DNA from: Euzebya rosea
GTDB taxonomy: Bacteria > Actinomycetota > Nitriliruptoria > Euzebyales > Euzebyaceae
NCBI RefSeq assembly: GCF_003073135.1
Contig: NZ_PGDQ01000004.1
Location: forward strand, 174,363 to 238,362
Direction: 5' to 3'
Length of the DNA stretch: 64,000 bases
Position numbers and translations under genes: made by a program
Part shown: positions 17,457-25,223 of the stretch, piece after piece
How the letters are laid out: the number at the start of each line of letters is the position of its first letter
Numbering within the stretch: position 1 is the stretch's first letter
The notes under the pieces: generated by a model
Databases searched by the model: none
Told to the model about the DNA's origin: nothing
Seen by the model: only the letters and a program-made list of their open reading frames with translations

Positions 17457-18463
17457 GCGCCCTTCCCGACGGCGAGGCCGTCCGCATCGGCGGGGCCGAC
17501 GTCCCGCCCGGCGCCCGGGTGGACATCCGCCTGAGCGTCAGCGAGAGCTACACGGGCGATCGGCTGTCCATCCCGATCACGGTGATCAACGGCGAGCACC
17601 CCGGCCCGTCGATGTTCGTCACCGCGGCGGTGCACGGCGACGAGCTGAACGGCATCGGCGTGGTCCGTGAGCTGATGACGACGCTGGAACCCAACGAGAT
17701 CAACGGGGTCCTGATCCTCGTGCCGGTCGTCAACGTGCTGGGCCTGCCGCTGCACTCCCGGTACCTGCCGGACCGTCGCGACCTGAACCGGGCCTTCCCC
17801 GGGTCCTCGGAGGGATCGATGGCCTCGCGGCTGGCCAACACCATCACCACCCAGGTGCTGGACGTCTGCGACATCGGGGTCGACCTGCACACCGCCGCGA
17901 CCGGCCGGGCGAACCTGCCGCAGATCCGGGCCAACTTCGACACCGCGGAGTCCCTGGAGTACGCCCGGGCGTTCGCCCCGCCCATCCTCGTCGACGCGCC
18001 GCACCGGGTCGGGTCGCTGCGCTGGGCCGGCGCCGAACGCGGGGTCCCCGTCCTGACCTACGAGGCCGGCGAGGCGCTGCGCTTCGAGGAGTCCGCCATC
18101 GGCATCGGCGTGGCCGGTGTGCGCCGGCTGATGGCCCACCTCGGCATGCTGACATGGGACGAGGCGGACTCCGACGGCACGCCGCTGGAAGCCGACGAGA
18201 CCCACTGGGTCCGTGCCGACCGCGGGGGCATCATGAACCTCGAGGTGGGTCTGGGTGACTCGGTGTCGGTGGGCCAGCCCCTGTGGACGGTGTCCTCGCC
18301 CTTCGGTCGGGACCGCAAGCCGATGGAGTCGCCGTGGGAAGGTGTCGTCATCGGCGCCAGCACCATCCCGCTGGTCAACCCCGGTGACGCCGTGGTGCAC
18401 ATCGCCGTGCCGGGCGGCGAGGGCGAGTTCGACGAGGACGTCGACGTCGAGTCGTTCCTGTAG
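17453..18463 (+). CDS. Succinylglutamate desuccinylase/aspartoacylase family hydrolase
   Basis: 336 aa zinc amidohydrolase-like (M14-related) protein. Zinc ligands fit the HxxE of AAVHGDELNG and the later His of DLHTAATG; DRRDLNRAFPGS carries the substrate-binding Arg/Asn pair. The C-terminal third (HWVRADRGGIMNLEVGLGD..., VHIAVPGGEG) is a small beta-barrel seen in this family. GTG 17453 overlaps the gcvT stop (GTGA), so it is co-transcribed. The true substrate is unknown; members deacylate N-acyl amino acids or related amides. Linkage to gcvT is probably only positional. Confidence 0.85.
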   Translation: MSALPDGEAVRIGGADVPPGARVDIRLSVSESYTGDRLSIPITVINGEHPGPSMFVTAAVHGDELNGIGVVRELMTTLEPNEINGVLILVPVVNVLGLPLHSRYLPDRRDLNRAFPGSSEGSMASRLANTITTQVLDVCDIGVDLHTAATGRANLPQIRANFDTAESLEYARAFAPPILVDAPHRVGSLRWAGAERGVPVLTYEAGEALRFEESAIGIGVAGVRRLMAHLGMLTWDEADSDGTPLEADETHWVRADRGGIMNLEVGLGDSVSVGQPLWTVSSPFGRDRKPMESPWEGVVIGASTIPLVNPGDAVVHIAVPGGEGEFDEDVDVESFL

Positions 18464-18788
18464 GCGTTCCCCGCAACCCTTCGGGCTCCCCGCGGTCGCC
18501 CGGTCCGCGGTCCCCGAGGTTTTTCTTCGTCGTCGGCGTATCAGCGGCGCCGTCCACCCCTCTCCACTGTCGGACGCCACGACGGGCAGACCCCGGTGGC
18601 GTCGTCGGTCCCGCTGGAGCTGAGGGGGTCCAGCGGGGCCGCCCCCGAACCGACACCGCCGCACGCCGAACGGAGCCCCGATGCCCACCCTGGAGGCCGC
18701 ACGGCCCGCGCTGCGGGTCACGGTCCCCGTCACGCGCGAGGCGTCGCCCTGCGCGGAGCGGGGGCGCCGGTGCCCTACATTGCGCGGG
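18464..18788. other. Gene-free interval before ECF sigma gene, with one hairpin
   Basis: About 325 bases without a convincing gene. It holds a TTTTT run near 18520 after a short CCGCGG palindrome (possible terminator of the gcvT operon), a hairpin at 18610-18637 (CCCGCTGGA/TCCAGCGGG, ten-base loop) and the -10 box of the sigma gene. The open frame through 18681-18788 is Arg/Pro/Cys-rich and looks like shadow sequence. Confidence 0.5.
18776..18781 (+). promoter_or_regulatory. -10 box for leaderless ECF sigma mRNA
   Basis: TACATT ends seven bases before GTG 18789, with no Shine-Dalgarno between. This supports GTG 18789 over the longer frame from 18681. Confidence 0.55.
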
Positions 18789-19346
18789 GTGGATCCTGCC
18801 CGTTCCGACGACCCGGTCGTGCTGCTCGAACGTGCCCGCGCCGGTGACCAGCCCGCGTGGGACCGCTTGGTGGACACCTACGCCGGGCTCGTGTGGTCGG
18901 TCCTGCGCTCCTACCGGCTGGGGGCGGCGTCCAACGACGACGTCTTCCAGACCGTGTGGCTGCGCCTGGTCGAGCACGTCGACCGCATCGCCCAGCCCGA
19001 ACGGCTGGCCGGGTGGCTGGCGACGACCACGCGCAACGAGGCGCTGCGCGTCCTCCGGATGCAGCAGCGGACTCGTCCGAGCGACATCGTCGGGCAGGAC
19101 GCCGACCGCACCGAGCTGCAGCCGCTGGAGGTGCTCGTGGAGTCCGACACCCACCGCGAGGTGCTGGCAGCGTTCGCCCAGCTGTCGGAGGACTGCCAGC
19201 GACTGCTCCGGCTGCTGACCACCGATCCGCCGCTGGAGTACGCCGAGGTTGCGGAGATGGTGGGCCGTCCGATCGGCTCGCTCGGGCCCACACGGGCGCG
19301 ATGCCTGGCCAAGCTGCGGACGTTCCTGGGAGGTGACGAGGCATGA
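18789..19346 (+). CDS. ECF-type RNA polymerase sigma factor
   Basis: 185 aa from GTG 18789. Region 2 is RARAGDQPAWDRLVDTYAGLVWSVL (read in part) with NDDVFQTVWLRLVEHVDRI, then PERLAGWLATTTRNEALRVLR. Region 4 is LSEDCQRLLRLLTTDPPLEY...EMVGRPIGSLGPTRARCLAKL, a helix-turn-helix. No extra C-terminal domain. The stop overlaps the ATG of the next gene, which is probably a regulator or target-linked partner. No zinc-finger anti-sigma is visible, so how the factor is held inactive is unclear. Confidence 0.9.
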   Translation: MDPARSDDPVVLLERARAGDQPAWDRLVDTYAGLVWSVLRSYRLGAASNDDVFQTVWLRLVEHVDRIAQPERLAGWLATTTRNEALRVLRMQQRTRPSDIVGQDADRTELQPLEVLVESDTHREVLAAFAQLSEDCQRLLRLLTTDPPLEYAEVAEMVGRPIGSLGPTRARCLAKLRTFLGGDEA

Positions 19347-19813
19347 AGGACCTGACCGACGAGCAGCTGCTCGCCGTGCTCGGCGACGCCCTGCGCATGG
19401 CCGAACCCGTCCCCGAGGCGGTGCGGGACATGGCCCGCGGCGCCCTGACCTGGCGAACCGTCGACGCCGAGCTCGCGGCGATCACCAGCGACTCCGCCGT
19501 CGAGGGGCTCGTCGGGGTCCGCGGGACCGCCGTCGCGAGGACCGTCCTGTTCACCGCCGGGGAGGTGGAGGTCGAGCTGACCGTGGCGTCCACCACGACC
19601 GACGCGGGGGGACGCAGCCGGCTCGCGCTGGCGGGTCAGGTCGTCCCCGAGGCCCCCGCCGTCCGGGTGCGCATCCAGCACCGCGAGGGAGAGACCCTCG
19701 TGACCTCCGACGACTTCGGTGCCTTCGAGGCCACCGATGTTCCCCGAGGGCCCGCCCGCTTGCTGCTGGACCTGCCCGACGGCCCCGTCGTCACCGAGGC
19801 CGTGACGCTCTAG
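19343..19813 (+). CDS. Hypothetical protein coupled to the ECF sigma factor
   Basis: 156 aa; ATG 19343 overlaps the sigma stop (ATGA). The N-terminal third is helical (DLTDEQLLAVLGDALRMAE, EAVRDMARGALTWRTVDAELA). The rest is beta-rich (ARTVLFTAGEVEVELTVAS, RVRIQHREGETLVTSDDFGAF). No transmembrane helix, so it is not a classical membrane anti-sigma factor. Many actinobacterial ECF genes are followed by a small soluble protein with this helix-then-strand layout; its role is not established. A cytoplasmic modulator of the sigma factor is a reasonable inference. Confidence 0.75.
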   Translation: MKDLTDEQLLAVLGDALRMAEPVPEAVRDMARGALTWRTVDAELAAITSDSAVEGLVGVRGTAVARTVLFTAGEVEVELTVASTTTDAGGRSRLALAGQVVPEAPAVRVRIQHREGETLVTSDDFGAFEATDVPRGPARLLLDLPDGPVVTEAVTL

Positions 19814-19843
19814 GCGGGTTCGCGCCGGCCCGGGACGGCCCTC

Positions 19844-21031
19844 CTAGTCCCGGTCGCTCCTGCCCGGCAGCGACAGCATGCGGTCCAGCGCAACCTTCGC
19901 CCAGTGGCGCGTGTCGGGGTCGACGCGGATCTCGTTGACCACACGACCCATGACCAGCTCCTCCAGCGTCCAGACGAGGTGGGGCAGGTCGATGCGGTTC
20001 ATGGTCGCGCAGAAGCACACGTTGTCGTTGAGGAACATGATGTCCTGCTCGGGGTGCTCCTGGGCCAGGCGGCCGACAAGGTTCAGCTCCGTGCCGATCG
20101 CCCAGGCCGTCCCGGGCTCGGCGTTGCGGACCGCCTCGATGATGTAGCTGGTCGATCCGACCTCGTCGGCCTGCGTGACGACCTCGTAGCGGCACTCGGG
20201 GTGGACCAGCAGCTTGACGTCGGGGTTCTTCGCCCGGGCCAGCGCCACGTGCGCCGGCGTGAACGTGCCGTGGACCGAGCAGTGGCCCTTCCACAGCACC
20301 ACCTTCGCGTCGCGCAGCTGCTCGGCGGTCAGGCCGCCCAGCGGCTGGTGCGGGTTGTAGACGACGCAGTCGTCCAGCGAGAGGCCCATGTCCAGCACCG
20401 CGGTGTTGCGGCCGAGGTGCTCGTCGGGGAGGAACAGGATCTGCTCGCCCTGCTCGAAGGCCCATTCCATCGCCCGCTCGGCGTTGGACGACGTGCACAC
20501 CACCCCGCCGTTGCGGCCGGTGAAGCTCTTGATGGCCGCGGTCGAGTTCATGTAGGTCATCGGCACGGTGTGACCCGGGCCGACGCCAGCCGCCCGGAGG
20601 TCCTCCCATGCCCGTTCGACCTGCGCGATGTCAGCCATGTCGGCCATCGAGCAGCCGGCGGCCAGGTCCGGCAGGATCACCCGCGTCGACTCGTCGGTCA
20701 GGATGTCGGCGGTCTCGGCCATGAAGTGCACACCGCAGAAGACGATGGTGTCCGCCCCGTTGGCCGCCGCCTCCTGGGCCAGCTTGAAGGAGTCGCCCCG
20801 CGCATCGGCGAACTCGATGACCTCGTCGCGCTGGTAGTGGTGGCCGAGCACGAACACCGAGTCACCGAGGGCGTCCTTGGCGGCGCGAGCGCGTGCGACG
20901 AGCGAGGGGTCGGACGCGTCGGGTACCTCGCCCGGGCACACGGTCCCGCGTTCGGACGTCGGGTCGGCGCCCCGCCCGAGGATCAGCAGCTGGGTGCGGT
21001 CGGCGGCGGAGGCCAGGGAGCTCGTCGGCAT
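19844..21031 (-). CDS. nadA: Quinolinate synthase
   Basis: 395 aa. Condenses iminoaspartate and dihydroxyacetone phosphate to quinolinate in de novo NAD synthesis. [4Fe-4S] ligands fit the cysteines in IVFCGVHFMAE, HPECRYEV and NVCFCATMNRI. Other landmarks are VFVLGHHYQRDEVIEFAD, GDSFKLAQEAA, MTYMNSTAAIK, VVCTSSNAE, LFLPDEHLGRNTA and GTELNLVGRLA. The N-terminus carries about 40 extra residues before the core. nadB/nadC are not adjacent. A palindrome at 21087-21107 in the upstream region may be the operator of an NAD-responsive repressor. Confidence 0.96.
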   Translation of the reverse strand: MPTSSLASAADRTQLLILGRGADPTSERGTVCPGEVPDASDPSLVARARAAKDALGDSVFVLGHHYQRDEVIEFADARGDSFKLAQEAAANGADTIVFCGVHFMAETADILTDESTRVILPDLAAGCSMADMADIAQVERAWEDLRAAGVGPGHTVPMTYMNSTAAIKSFTGRNGGVVCTSSNAERAMEWAFEQGEQILFLPDEHLGRNTAVLDMGLSLDDCVVYNPHQPLGGLTAEQLRDAKVVLWKGHCSVHGTFTPAHVALARAKNPDVKLLVHPECRYEVVTQADEVGSTSYIIEAVRNAEPGTAWAIGTELNLVGRLAQEHPEQDIMFLNDNVCFCATMNRIDLPHLVWTLEELVMGRVVNEIRVDPDTRHWAKVALDRMLSLPGRSDRD

Positions 21032-21086
21032 GGCGGTCGGTCCTGTCCGTCCCTCGTGCGGTGCTGGTCGGGCCCCGAGGAGGTAC

Positions 21087-21107
21087 TTAGTGTCAAACGT
21101 ACACTTA
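21087..21107. promoter_or_regulatory. Palindromic operator candidate upstream of nadA
   Basis: TTAGTGT - seven bases - ACACTTA, arms complementary at six of seven positions, 56 bases before the nadA start. On the minus strand a TTGACA hexamer overlaps it, so a bound protein could block the nadA promoter. NAD-pathway repressors such as NrtR use palindromes of this general size; assignment to NrtR is inference. Confidence 0.45.
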
Positions 21108-21160
21108 CTGTGCGGAGGCCGAGGATACCAGCGGGGGAGGGGGCGGACAGCGCCACCCGC

Positions 21161-21166
21161 TACGCT
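21161..21166 (+). promoter_or_regulatory. -10 box for leaderless glycerate kinase mRNA
   Basis: TACGCT ends eight bases before ATG 21175; no ribosome site lies between. Confidence 0.5.
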
Positions 21167-21174
21167 GCGCGGCC

Positions 21175-22260
21175 ATGCGTGTCCTCATCGCCCCGGACTC
21201 CTTCTCCGGCACGCTCACCGCCCTGCGGGCCGCCGAGGCCATCGCCGAGGGATGGCGTCGTGCCCGTCCCGACGACGAGGTCGTGCTGGTGCCGATGTCC
21301 GACGGCGGCGAGGGGCTCGTCGACGTCGTCGGCCACGCCCAGCCGGCCGCCACCTGGCACGCGGTCGAGGTCGCCGACGCCCGCGGGCTGGCCACGGACG
21401 CGGGGTGGCTGGAGCTGCCCGACGGGACGGCCGTGGTCGAGACGGCCCGGGCCTGCGGGCTCCACACGCTGCCCGCCGACGCTCGGGACCCGCTGCGGGC
21501 GACCACGTACGGGGTCGGCCAGCTGCTGGCGGATGTCGCAGGGCGGGGATGCCGTCGGGTGATCATCGGGCTCGGCGGGTCGGCGACGGTGGACTGCGGC
21601 GCGGGGATGGTCTCGGCCCTGACCGGACACGCGCTGCGCCGGGCCGACGGCAACGGCGTGAAGGTCGGCGGACGCTGGGTCAGGGAAGCCACGACGCTGC
21701 GCCCGCATGCCCCCCTCGACCTGGGTGACGTGGTGATCGCCAGCGACGTGACCAACCCGCTGCTGGGCCCCGAGGGCGCCGCCGCGGTGTTCGGACCGCA
21801 GAAGGGCGCCGACCCCGACGGTGTCGTCGAGCTGGAGCAGTCGCTCGCGGCCTGCGCCGACGTGCTGGAACGCGACCTGCCGGGTGGCCCCTGGAGGGAC
21901 CGGCCCGGGGCCGGGGCGGCCGGCGGGCTGGGGTTCGCGCTGATGGCGCTGACGGGGGCGACCCCGCGGTCGGGCGCCGAGGTCGTCGCCGAGCTGGTCG
22001 GCCTGGACGTGCAGCGCGCCGACGTGGTGGTGACCGGCGAGGGCAGCATCGACGCCCAGACCTCCAGCGGGAAGGCCCCGGCCGTCGTCGCAGCGGCAGC
22101 CAGGGCGGCGGGCGCGATGACGGTCGGCATCGGCGGCCGGGTGCACCCGGCGGGGACGTCGGGGTTCGACCGGATCGGTGAGCTGGGGGAGGACGGGTTG
22201 ACCCGGCCCGCGCATCGCCTGGCCGAGGTGGCTGCCGAGGTCGCCGCCTCGCTCGACTAG
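21175..22260 (+). CDS. Glycerate kinase
   Basis: 361 aa, GlxK/GarK (type I) glycerate kinase, which phosphorylates D-glycerate. MRVLIAPDSFSGTLTALRAA is the family N-terminus, followed by VPMSDGGEGLVDVV, GLGGSATVDCGAGMV, VASDVTNPLLGPEGAA-type (IASDVTNPLLGPEGA), FGPQKGAD, GAAGGLGFALMAL and VVTGEGSIDAQTSSGKAP. All are intact and the length is normal. It stands alone between divergent nadA and a convergent gene; the glyoxylate-pathway partners are not in the window. Confidence 0.95.
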   Translation: MRVLIAPDSFSGTLTALRAAEAIAEGWRRARPDDEVVLVPMSDGGEGLVDVVGHAQPAATWHAVEVADARGLATDAGWLELPDGTAVVETARACGLHTLPADARDPLRATTYGVGQLLADVAGRGCRRVIIGLGGSATVDCGAGMVSALTGHALRRADGNGVKVGGRWVREATTLRPHAPLDLGDVVIASDVTNPLLGPEGAAAVFGPQKGADPDGVVELEQSLAACADVLERDLPGGPWRDRPGAGAAGGLGFALMALTGATPRSGAEVVAELVGLDVQRADVVVTGEGSIDAQTSSGKAPAVVAAAARAAGAMTVGIGGRVHPAGTSGFDRIGELGEDGLTRPAHRLAEVAAEVAASLD

Positions 22261-22309
22261 CTGGCTGGTCCTTCGCGTCCGGGAACCGGGAGGCCGGCGT
22301 TCGGGCGGG

Positions 22310-23632
22310 TCAGGACTCCAGCATGCGGCCGGCGGCGACCCGCCAGGCGTCGCGGACCGAGTCGAGCTCCGGGGTGGCGGCGAAGCCGACCCCGACGGGG
22401 CTGCCGTCGGCTCGGCGGATCGGCCCGAGGCGTTCGCGGACCGCCGCGGCGATCTGCTCGGCCGTGGACAGGCTCGCGCCACGGAGCAGCAGGCCGAACT
22501 CGGCCACGCCGACGCGGGCCACGAGGTCGGTGTCGGTGGCCTGTCGCTGCAGGACGGCGCCGACGATCTGCAGCAGCCGGTCGGGTGCCTCGACGTTGCC
22601 GAGCCCGACCGCCACGACGGCGCCGGAGTCGGTTGCATCCAGCGCGTCGGCCCACGCGCGGTGGTCCGGCAGGCCCGTGACCGGGTCGCGACGGAGCAGC
22701 CAGCGCACCCGCTCGACGTGGCGGTCAAGGGTCGAGGAGGTGTCGGCGGCGGCAAGGGCGACCGAGGCGGTCTCGGCCAGCAGCGTGCCGACGTCGAGGT
22801 CCAGGCTGGTGAACCCACGCGGCCGGCCCGACGCGTGGGCGGCCAGCAGGAAACCCTCGGAGGTCAGCGGCATGATCATGGCGCTGCGCAGCCCGTCCTC
22901 GGGTGACAGGGGCGGCGGCAGCGGGGCGTCGCGGACGTCCTGGATGACCAGCACCTCCTGCGGGAGCGCGCTGACGACGAGGTCTGCTGCCGCGCGCAGG
23001 CCGCCGGGGTCGTTGGGTGCCCAGCCGGGCCGGGCCACGGCCAGGTCCGCGCCGGGTTCGGGCAGCAGCAGCACGAAGTCGGCTTCGAGCACGTCGGCGG
23101 CCTGCTGCACCAGGTGGTGGGCGGTGCGGCTGCGGTCACCGACGGGCTGCAGCAGCTCGCGAAGACGGGTGTAGACGTCCAGCTCGTGGCTGAGGTCACG
23201 GGTCGGTTCGGTGCCGGCCAGCGCCGCGGCGGCCTCCTCGGCGGCGGCCGTCAGCGTCGCCTCGTCGACGGCGGACAACCAGTCGTGGCCGCCGCCGATC
23301 ACGACGACCAGGCCCTCGACGGGCACCAGCGCGGCGCTCGAGGCGTAGTACGGGCCGACGATGCGGACGGGTTCGTCCTGCTGGATCCGCAGCGTCTGGC
23401 CCTCGGTGGCCGCGACGAAGCGTGGTTCGTCGCGCTCCTCGACCGCGACCGTGCCGGCCCACGTCTCGCCGAGGCCGACGCCGCCGATGAGCAGGTGGGA
23501 CCGCCCGTGGGTGTGGGCGAACACGAGCACGTCGTTTGCGCCCAACCGGGCCGCGGCGACCGCCGCCGCGGACGTGTCGGTGGCCCGCTGGCCGTCGGAA
23601 GGTCTGGTGTCGGACGAGATGAAGGTCTCCAT
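22310..23632 (-). CDS. GAF-like protein with degenerate GGDEF domain
   Basis: 440 aa. The N-terminal 150 residues are beta-rich and unassigned. A GAF-like sensor segment covers about 165-300 (DVYTRLRELLQPVGDRSR, AMIMPLTSEGFLLAAHASG). The C-terminal 130 residues follow the GGDEF fold (LRRDPVTGLPDHRAWADALD, LLQIVGAVLQRQ, DLVARVGVAEFGLLLRG). The active-site motif is GVAEF, lacking the second Gly and the Asp, so diguanylate cyclase activity is unlikely; a regulatory or nucleotide-binding role is more plausible. ATG 23632 has GAGG five bases upstream. A TAGACT box around 23678 may be its -10. Confidence 0.75.
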   Translation of the reverse strand: METFISSDTRPSDGQRATDTSAAAVAAARLGANDVLVFAHTHGRSHLLIGGVGLGETWAGTVAVEERDEPRFVAATEGQTLRIQQDEPVRIVGPYYASSAALVPVEGLVVVIGGGHDWLSAVDEATLTAAAEEAAAALAGTEPTRDLSHELDVYTRLRELLQPVGDRSRTAHHLVQQAADVLEADFVLLLPEPGADLAVARPGWAPNDPGGLRAAADLVVSALPQEVLVIQDVRDAPLPPPLSPEDGLRSAMIMPLTSEGFLLAAHASGRPRGFTSLDLDVGTLLAETASVALAAADTSSTLDRHVERVRWLLRRDPVTGLPDHRAWADALDATDSGAVVAVGLGNVEAPDRLLQIVGAVLQRQATDTDLVARVGVAEFGLLLRGASLSTAEQIAAAVRERLGPIRRADGSPVGVGFAATPELDSVRDAWRVAAGRMLES

Positions 23633-23757
23633 CGCTACCTCGTCGGCGCTGCAACGCCGTCCATTAGCGGCCGTAGTCTATTCGTGATCGGCGCGTGCCG
23701 ATTGAGGCAGCGCCGAGCGAGCGGCCTGTCGGGAACCATCGACGAAGGGGCAGGGGA

Positions 23758-24234
23758 GTGCAGGAGACGAAGCCAGCGACCGCACGGGTCATCGCCGCCG
23801 CCGCGGCAGAGGGGCTCGACATCGCGGTCACGACGTTCCCGGAGGGCACCCGAACCGCGGCTGATGCGGCCGCGGCGATCGGGTGCGACGTGGCCGCCAT
23901 CGTCAAGAGCATCGTCATGCACGACGACGTCGGCCCGCTGCTCGTCCTCGTGTCCGGCCGGCACCGCGTGGACGCCGGGAAGGTCGAGGCCGAGCTCGGC
24001 GGCGGCGTCGTCCGTCGGGCGACGGCCGACGAGGCCCGCGCCGCCACGGGCTACGCGATCGGTGGGACCGCGCCCTTCGGCCACCCGGCCCCCCTTCGCA
24101 TGCTCCTCGACCGTGACCTGCTGCAGTTCGAGGAGGTGTGGGCGGCCGCGGGGACACCCGACACGGTGTTCCCGCTCACCCCCCAGCAGCTGATGGCCGC
24201 CACCGGGGTCGAACCCGCCGACGTGGCCGAATGA
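23758..24234 (+). CDS. YbaK/EbsC (aminoacyl-tRNA deacylase-like) family protein
   Basis: 158 aa from GTG 23758, with AGGGG upstream. The YbaK fold is evident: EGTRTAADAAAAIGCDVAAIVKSIVMHDD, with the conserved lysine that contacts tRNA/substrate; LLVLVSGRHRVDAGKVEAEL; RRATADEARAATGYAIGGTAPFGHP; and MLLDRDLLQFEEVWAAAGTPD. The family hydrolyses mischarged tRNAs (Cys-tRNAPro, Ala-tRNAPro). This group, lacking a synthetase fusion, is a free-standing editing factor; the specific substrate cannot be read. TAGTCT near 23676 may be its -10. Confidence 0.88.
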   Translation: MQETKPATARVIAAAAAEGLDIAVTTFPEGTRTAADAAAAIGCDVAAIVKSIVMHDDVGPLLVLVSGRHRVDAGKVEAELGGGVVRRATADEARAATGYAIGGTAPFGHPAPLRMLLDRDLLQFEEVWAAAGTPDTVFPLTPQQLMAATGVEPADVAE

Positions 24235-24286
24235 GGCGCGGCTGCCTGTGCATCGGGCGACACGAGGCATACACTCGGGGACACCT

Positions 24287-24658
24287 ATGAGCGACGTCAC
24301 CACTGCCCCTGCCGCATCCGAGACCGTCGACGGTCCGGTGTCCCTGACCGACTCGGCGGCCGAGAAGGTCCGTGAGCTGATGGCTCGCGAGGAAGACACC
24401 GACGCCATCTCCCTTCGCATCGCGGTCCAGCCCGGTGGCTGCGCCGGCATGCGCTACGCCCTCTACTTCGACGACCGCCAGCTCGACAACGACGTGCTGG
24501 TCGACGTCAAGGGTGTCCCGATCCGCGTGGACAAGATGTCCAGCCCGTACCTGCGTGGCACGACCATCGACTGGGTCGACAGCCTCCAGGGTGCTGGGTT
24601 CTCCATCGACAACCCCAACGCCCAGTCCTCCTGCGCCTGCGGCGACTCCTTCCAGTAG
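24287..24658 (+). CDS. erpA: Iron-sulfur cluster insertion protein, A-type carrier (ErpA/HesB family)
   Basis: 123 aa. VSLTDSAAEKVRELMARE is the family N-terminus. The three cluster-binding cysteines are in GGCAGMRYALYFDD and SSCACGDSFQ at the C-terminus. Carries and delivers [2Fe-2S]/[4Fe-4S] clusters to apo-enzymes; in this window LipA, NadA and KorB are likely clients. A short Ala/Thr-rich N-terminal extension precedes the domain. ATG 24287 is preceded by GGGGACACCT and, eleven bases upstream, by TACACT, which may be the -10. A strong terminator follows at 24681. Confidence 0.93.
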   Translation: MSDVTTAPAASETVDGPVSLTDSAAEKVRELMAREEDTDAISLRIAVQPGGCAGMRYALYFDDRQLDNDVLVDVKGVPIRVDKMSSPYLRGTTIDWVDSLQGAGFSIDNPNAQSSCACGDSFQ

Positions 24659-24680
24659 GGGTTCGCGCGACGCGAGACCG

Positions 24681-24704
24681 ACGGCGGCCTTCGGGCCGCC
24701 GTTT
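24681..24704 (+). terminator. Terminator of erpA
   Basis: ACGGCGGCC - TTCG - GGCCGCCGT followed by TTT: a 9-bp stem with a tetraloop, 23 bases after the stop. Confidence 0.75.
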
Positions 24705-24769
24705 CGCGTTGCCGGCTGGTCCTCGATTCGCTCGTCGGGTTCCGGTCCGGTAGCCGAGGTCGGTGGGTG

Positions 24770-24975
24770 CTCGGGGTGTGGAGGCGGCCTCCCGTGGGGT
24801 CGTGCATCGCACACGGGGTCGGGGTCCGTGTGCCCCGGGCGCCCTGGGGTGGGGGCCAACGCACACGTCGCGCGGGGGTGTGTGCGATGGGCCGCCTTGG
24901 GGGTGGTGCAACGCACCCACGGTGGGGCGAAGGCCGCCGTGGTTGGTGCAGCGGGGCGTGGTCGGCCGGGTGGAA
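24770..24975. repeat. Degenerate GC-rich hairpin repeats in a gene-free interval
   Basis: The 24659-24982 interval carries no convincing gene. It holds at least two related units: one near 24783 with GTGGGGTCGTGCATCGCAC, one near 24890 with GGGGGTGGTGCAACGCACC. A third, weaker one lies between them with CAACGCACAC...GTGTGTGCG. Each folds into a local hairpin (GTGC-atc-GCAC, GGTGC-aac-GCACC, CGCACAC/TGTGTGCG). Open frames through it are long only because of the composition. Confidence 0.4.
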
Positions 24976-24982
24976 CAGGCGG

Positions 24983-25222
24983 TCAGCGCACACGCATGAC
25001 CAGGTAGGCGCGGTGGTCGCCCTCGTCGGTGACCTCCCGCAGCTCCTGACCACGCATCCGACACCACGCTGGGATGTCGACGTCGGCGCCGAGGTCATCC
25101 GACAGCACCCGCACCCCCTCGCCGACCTCGACGGCGGTCATCGCCTTCGCCAGGTCGATCACGGGGAGGGGACAGGGGCGACCGCGCGAGTCGACGATGG
25201 TGACGGCTGACACGACGGCCAC
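24983..25222 (-). CDS. TusA-family sulfur carrier protein
   Basis: 79 aa from GTG 25222 (GTG 25213 is equally possible). IVDSRGRPCPLPVIDLAKAM carries the persulfide-forming cysteine of the CPxP motif. The rest, VEVGEGVRVLSDDLGADVDIPAWCRMRGQELREV (read in part), is the beta-alpha-beta TusA fold. Accepts sulfur from a cysteine desulfurase and passes it on for tRNA thiolation or cofactor synthesis. The start is next to the stop of the nifS-like gene on the same strand, so the desulfurase is the obvious donor. Confidence 0.88.
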   Translation of the reverse strand: MAVVSAVTIVDSRGRPCPLPVIDLAKAMTAVEVGEGVRVLSDDLGADVDIPAWCRMRGQELREVTDEGDHRAYLVMRVR

Positions 25223-25223
25223 G

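Noticed and set aside
24767-25210. 147-residue plus-strand ORF
   Set aside because: Arises from the GC-rich repeats and overlaps the TusA gene on the other strand; Arg/Trp/Gly-rich with no fold signals.
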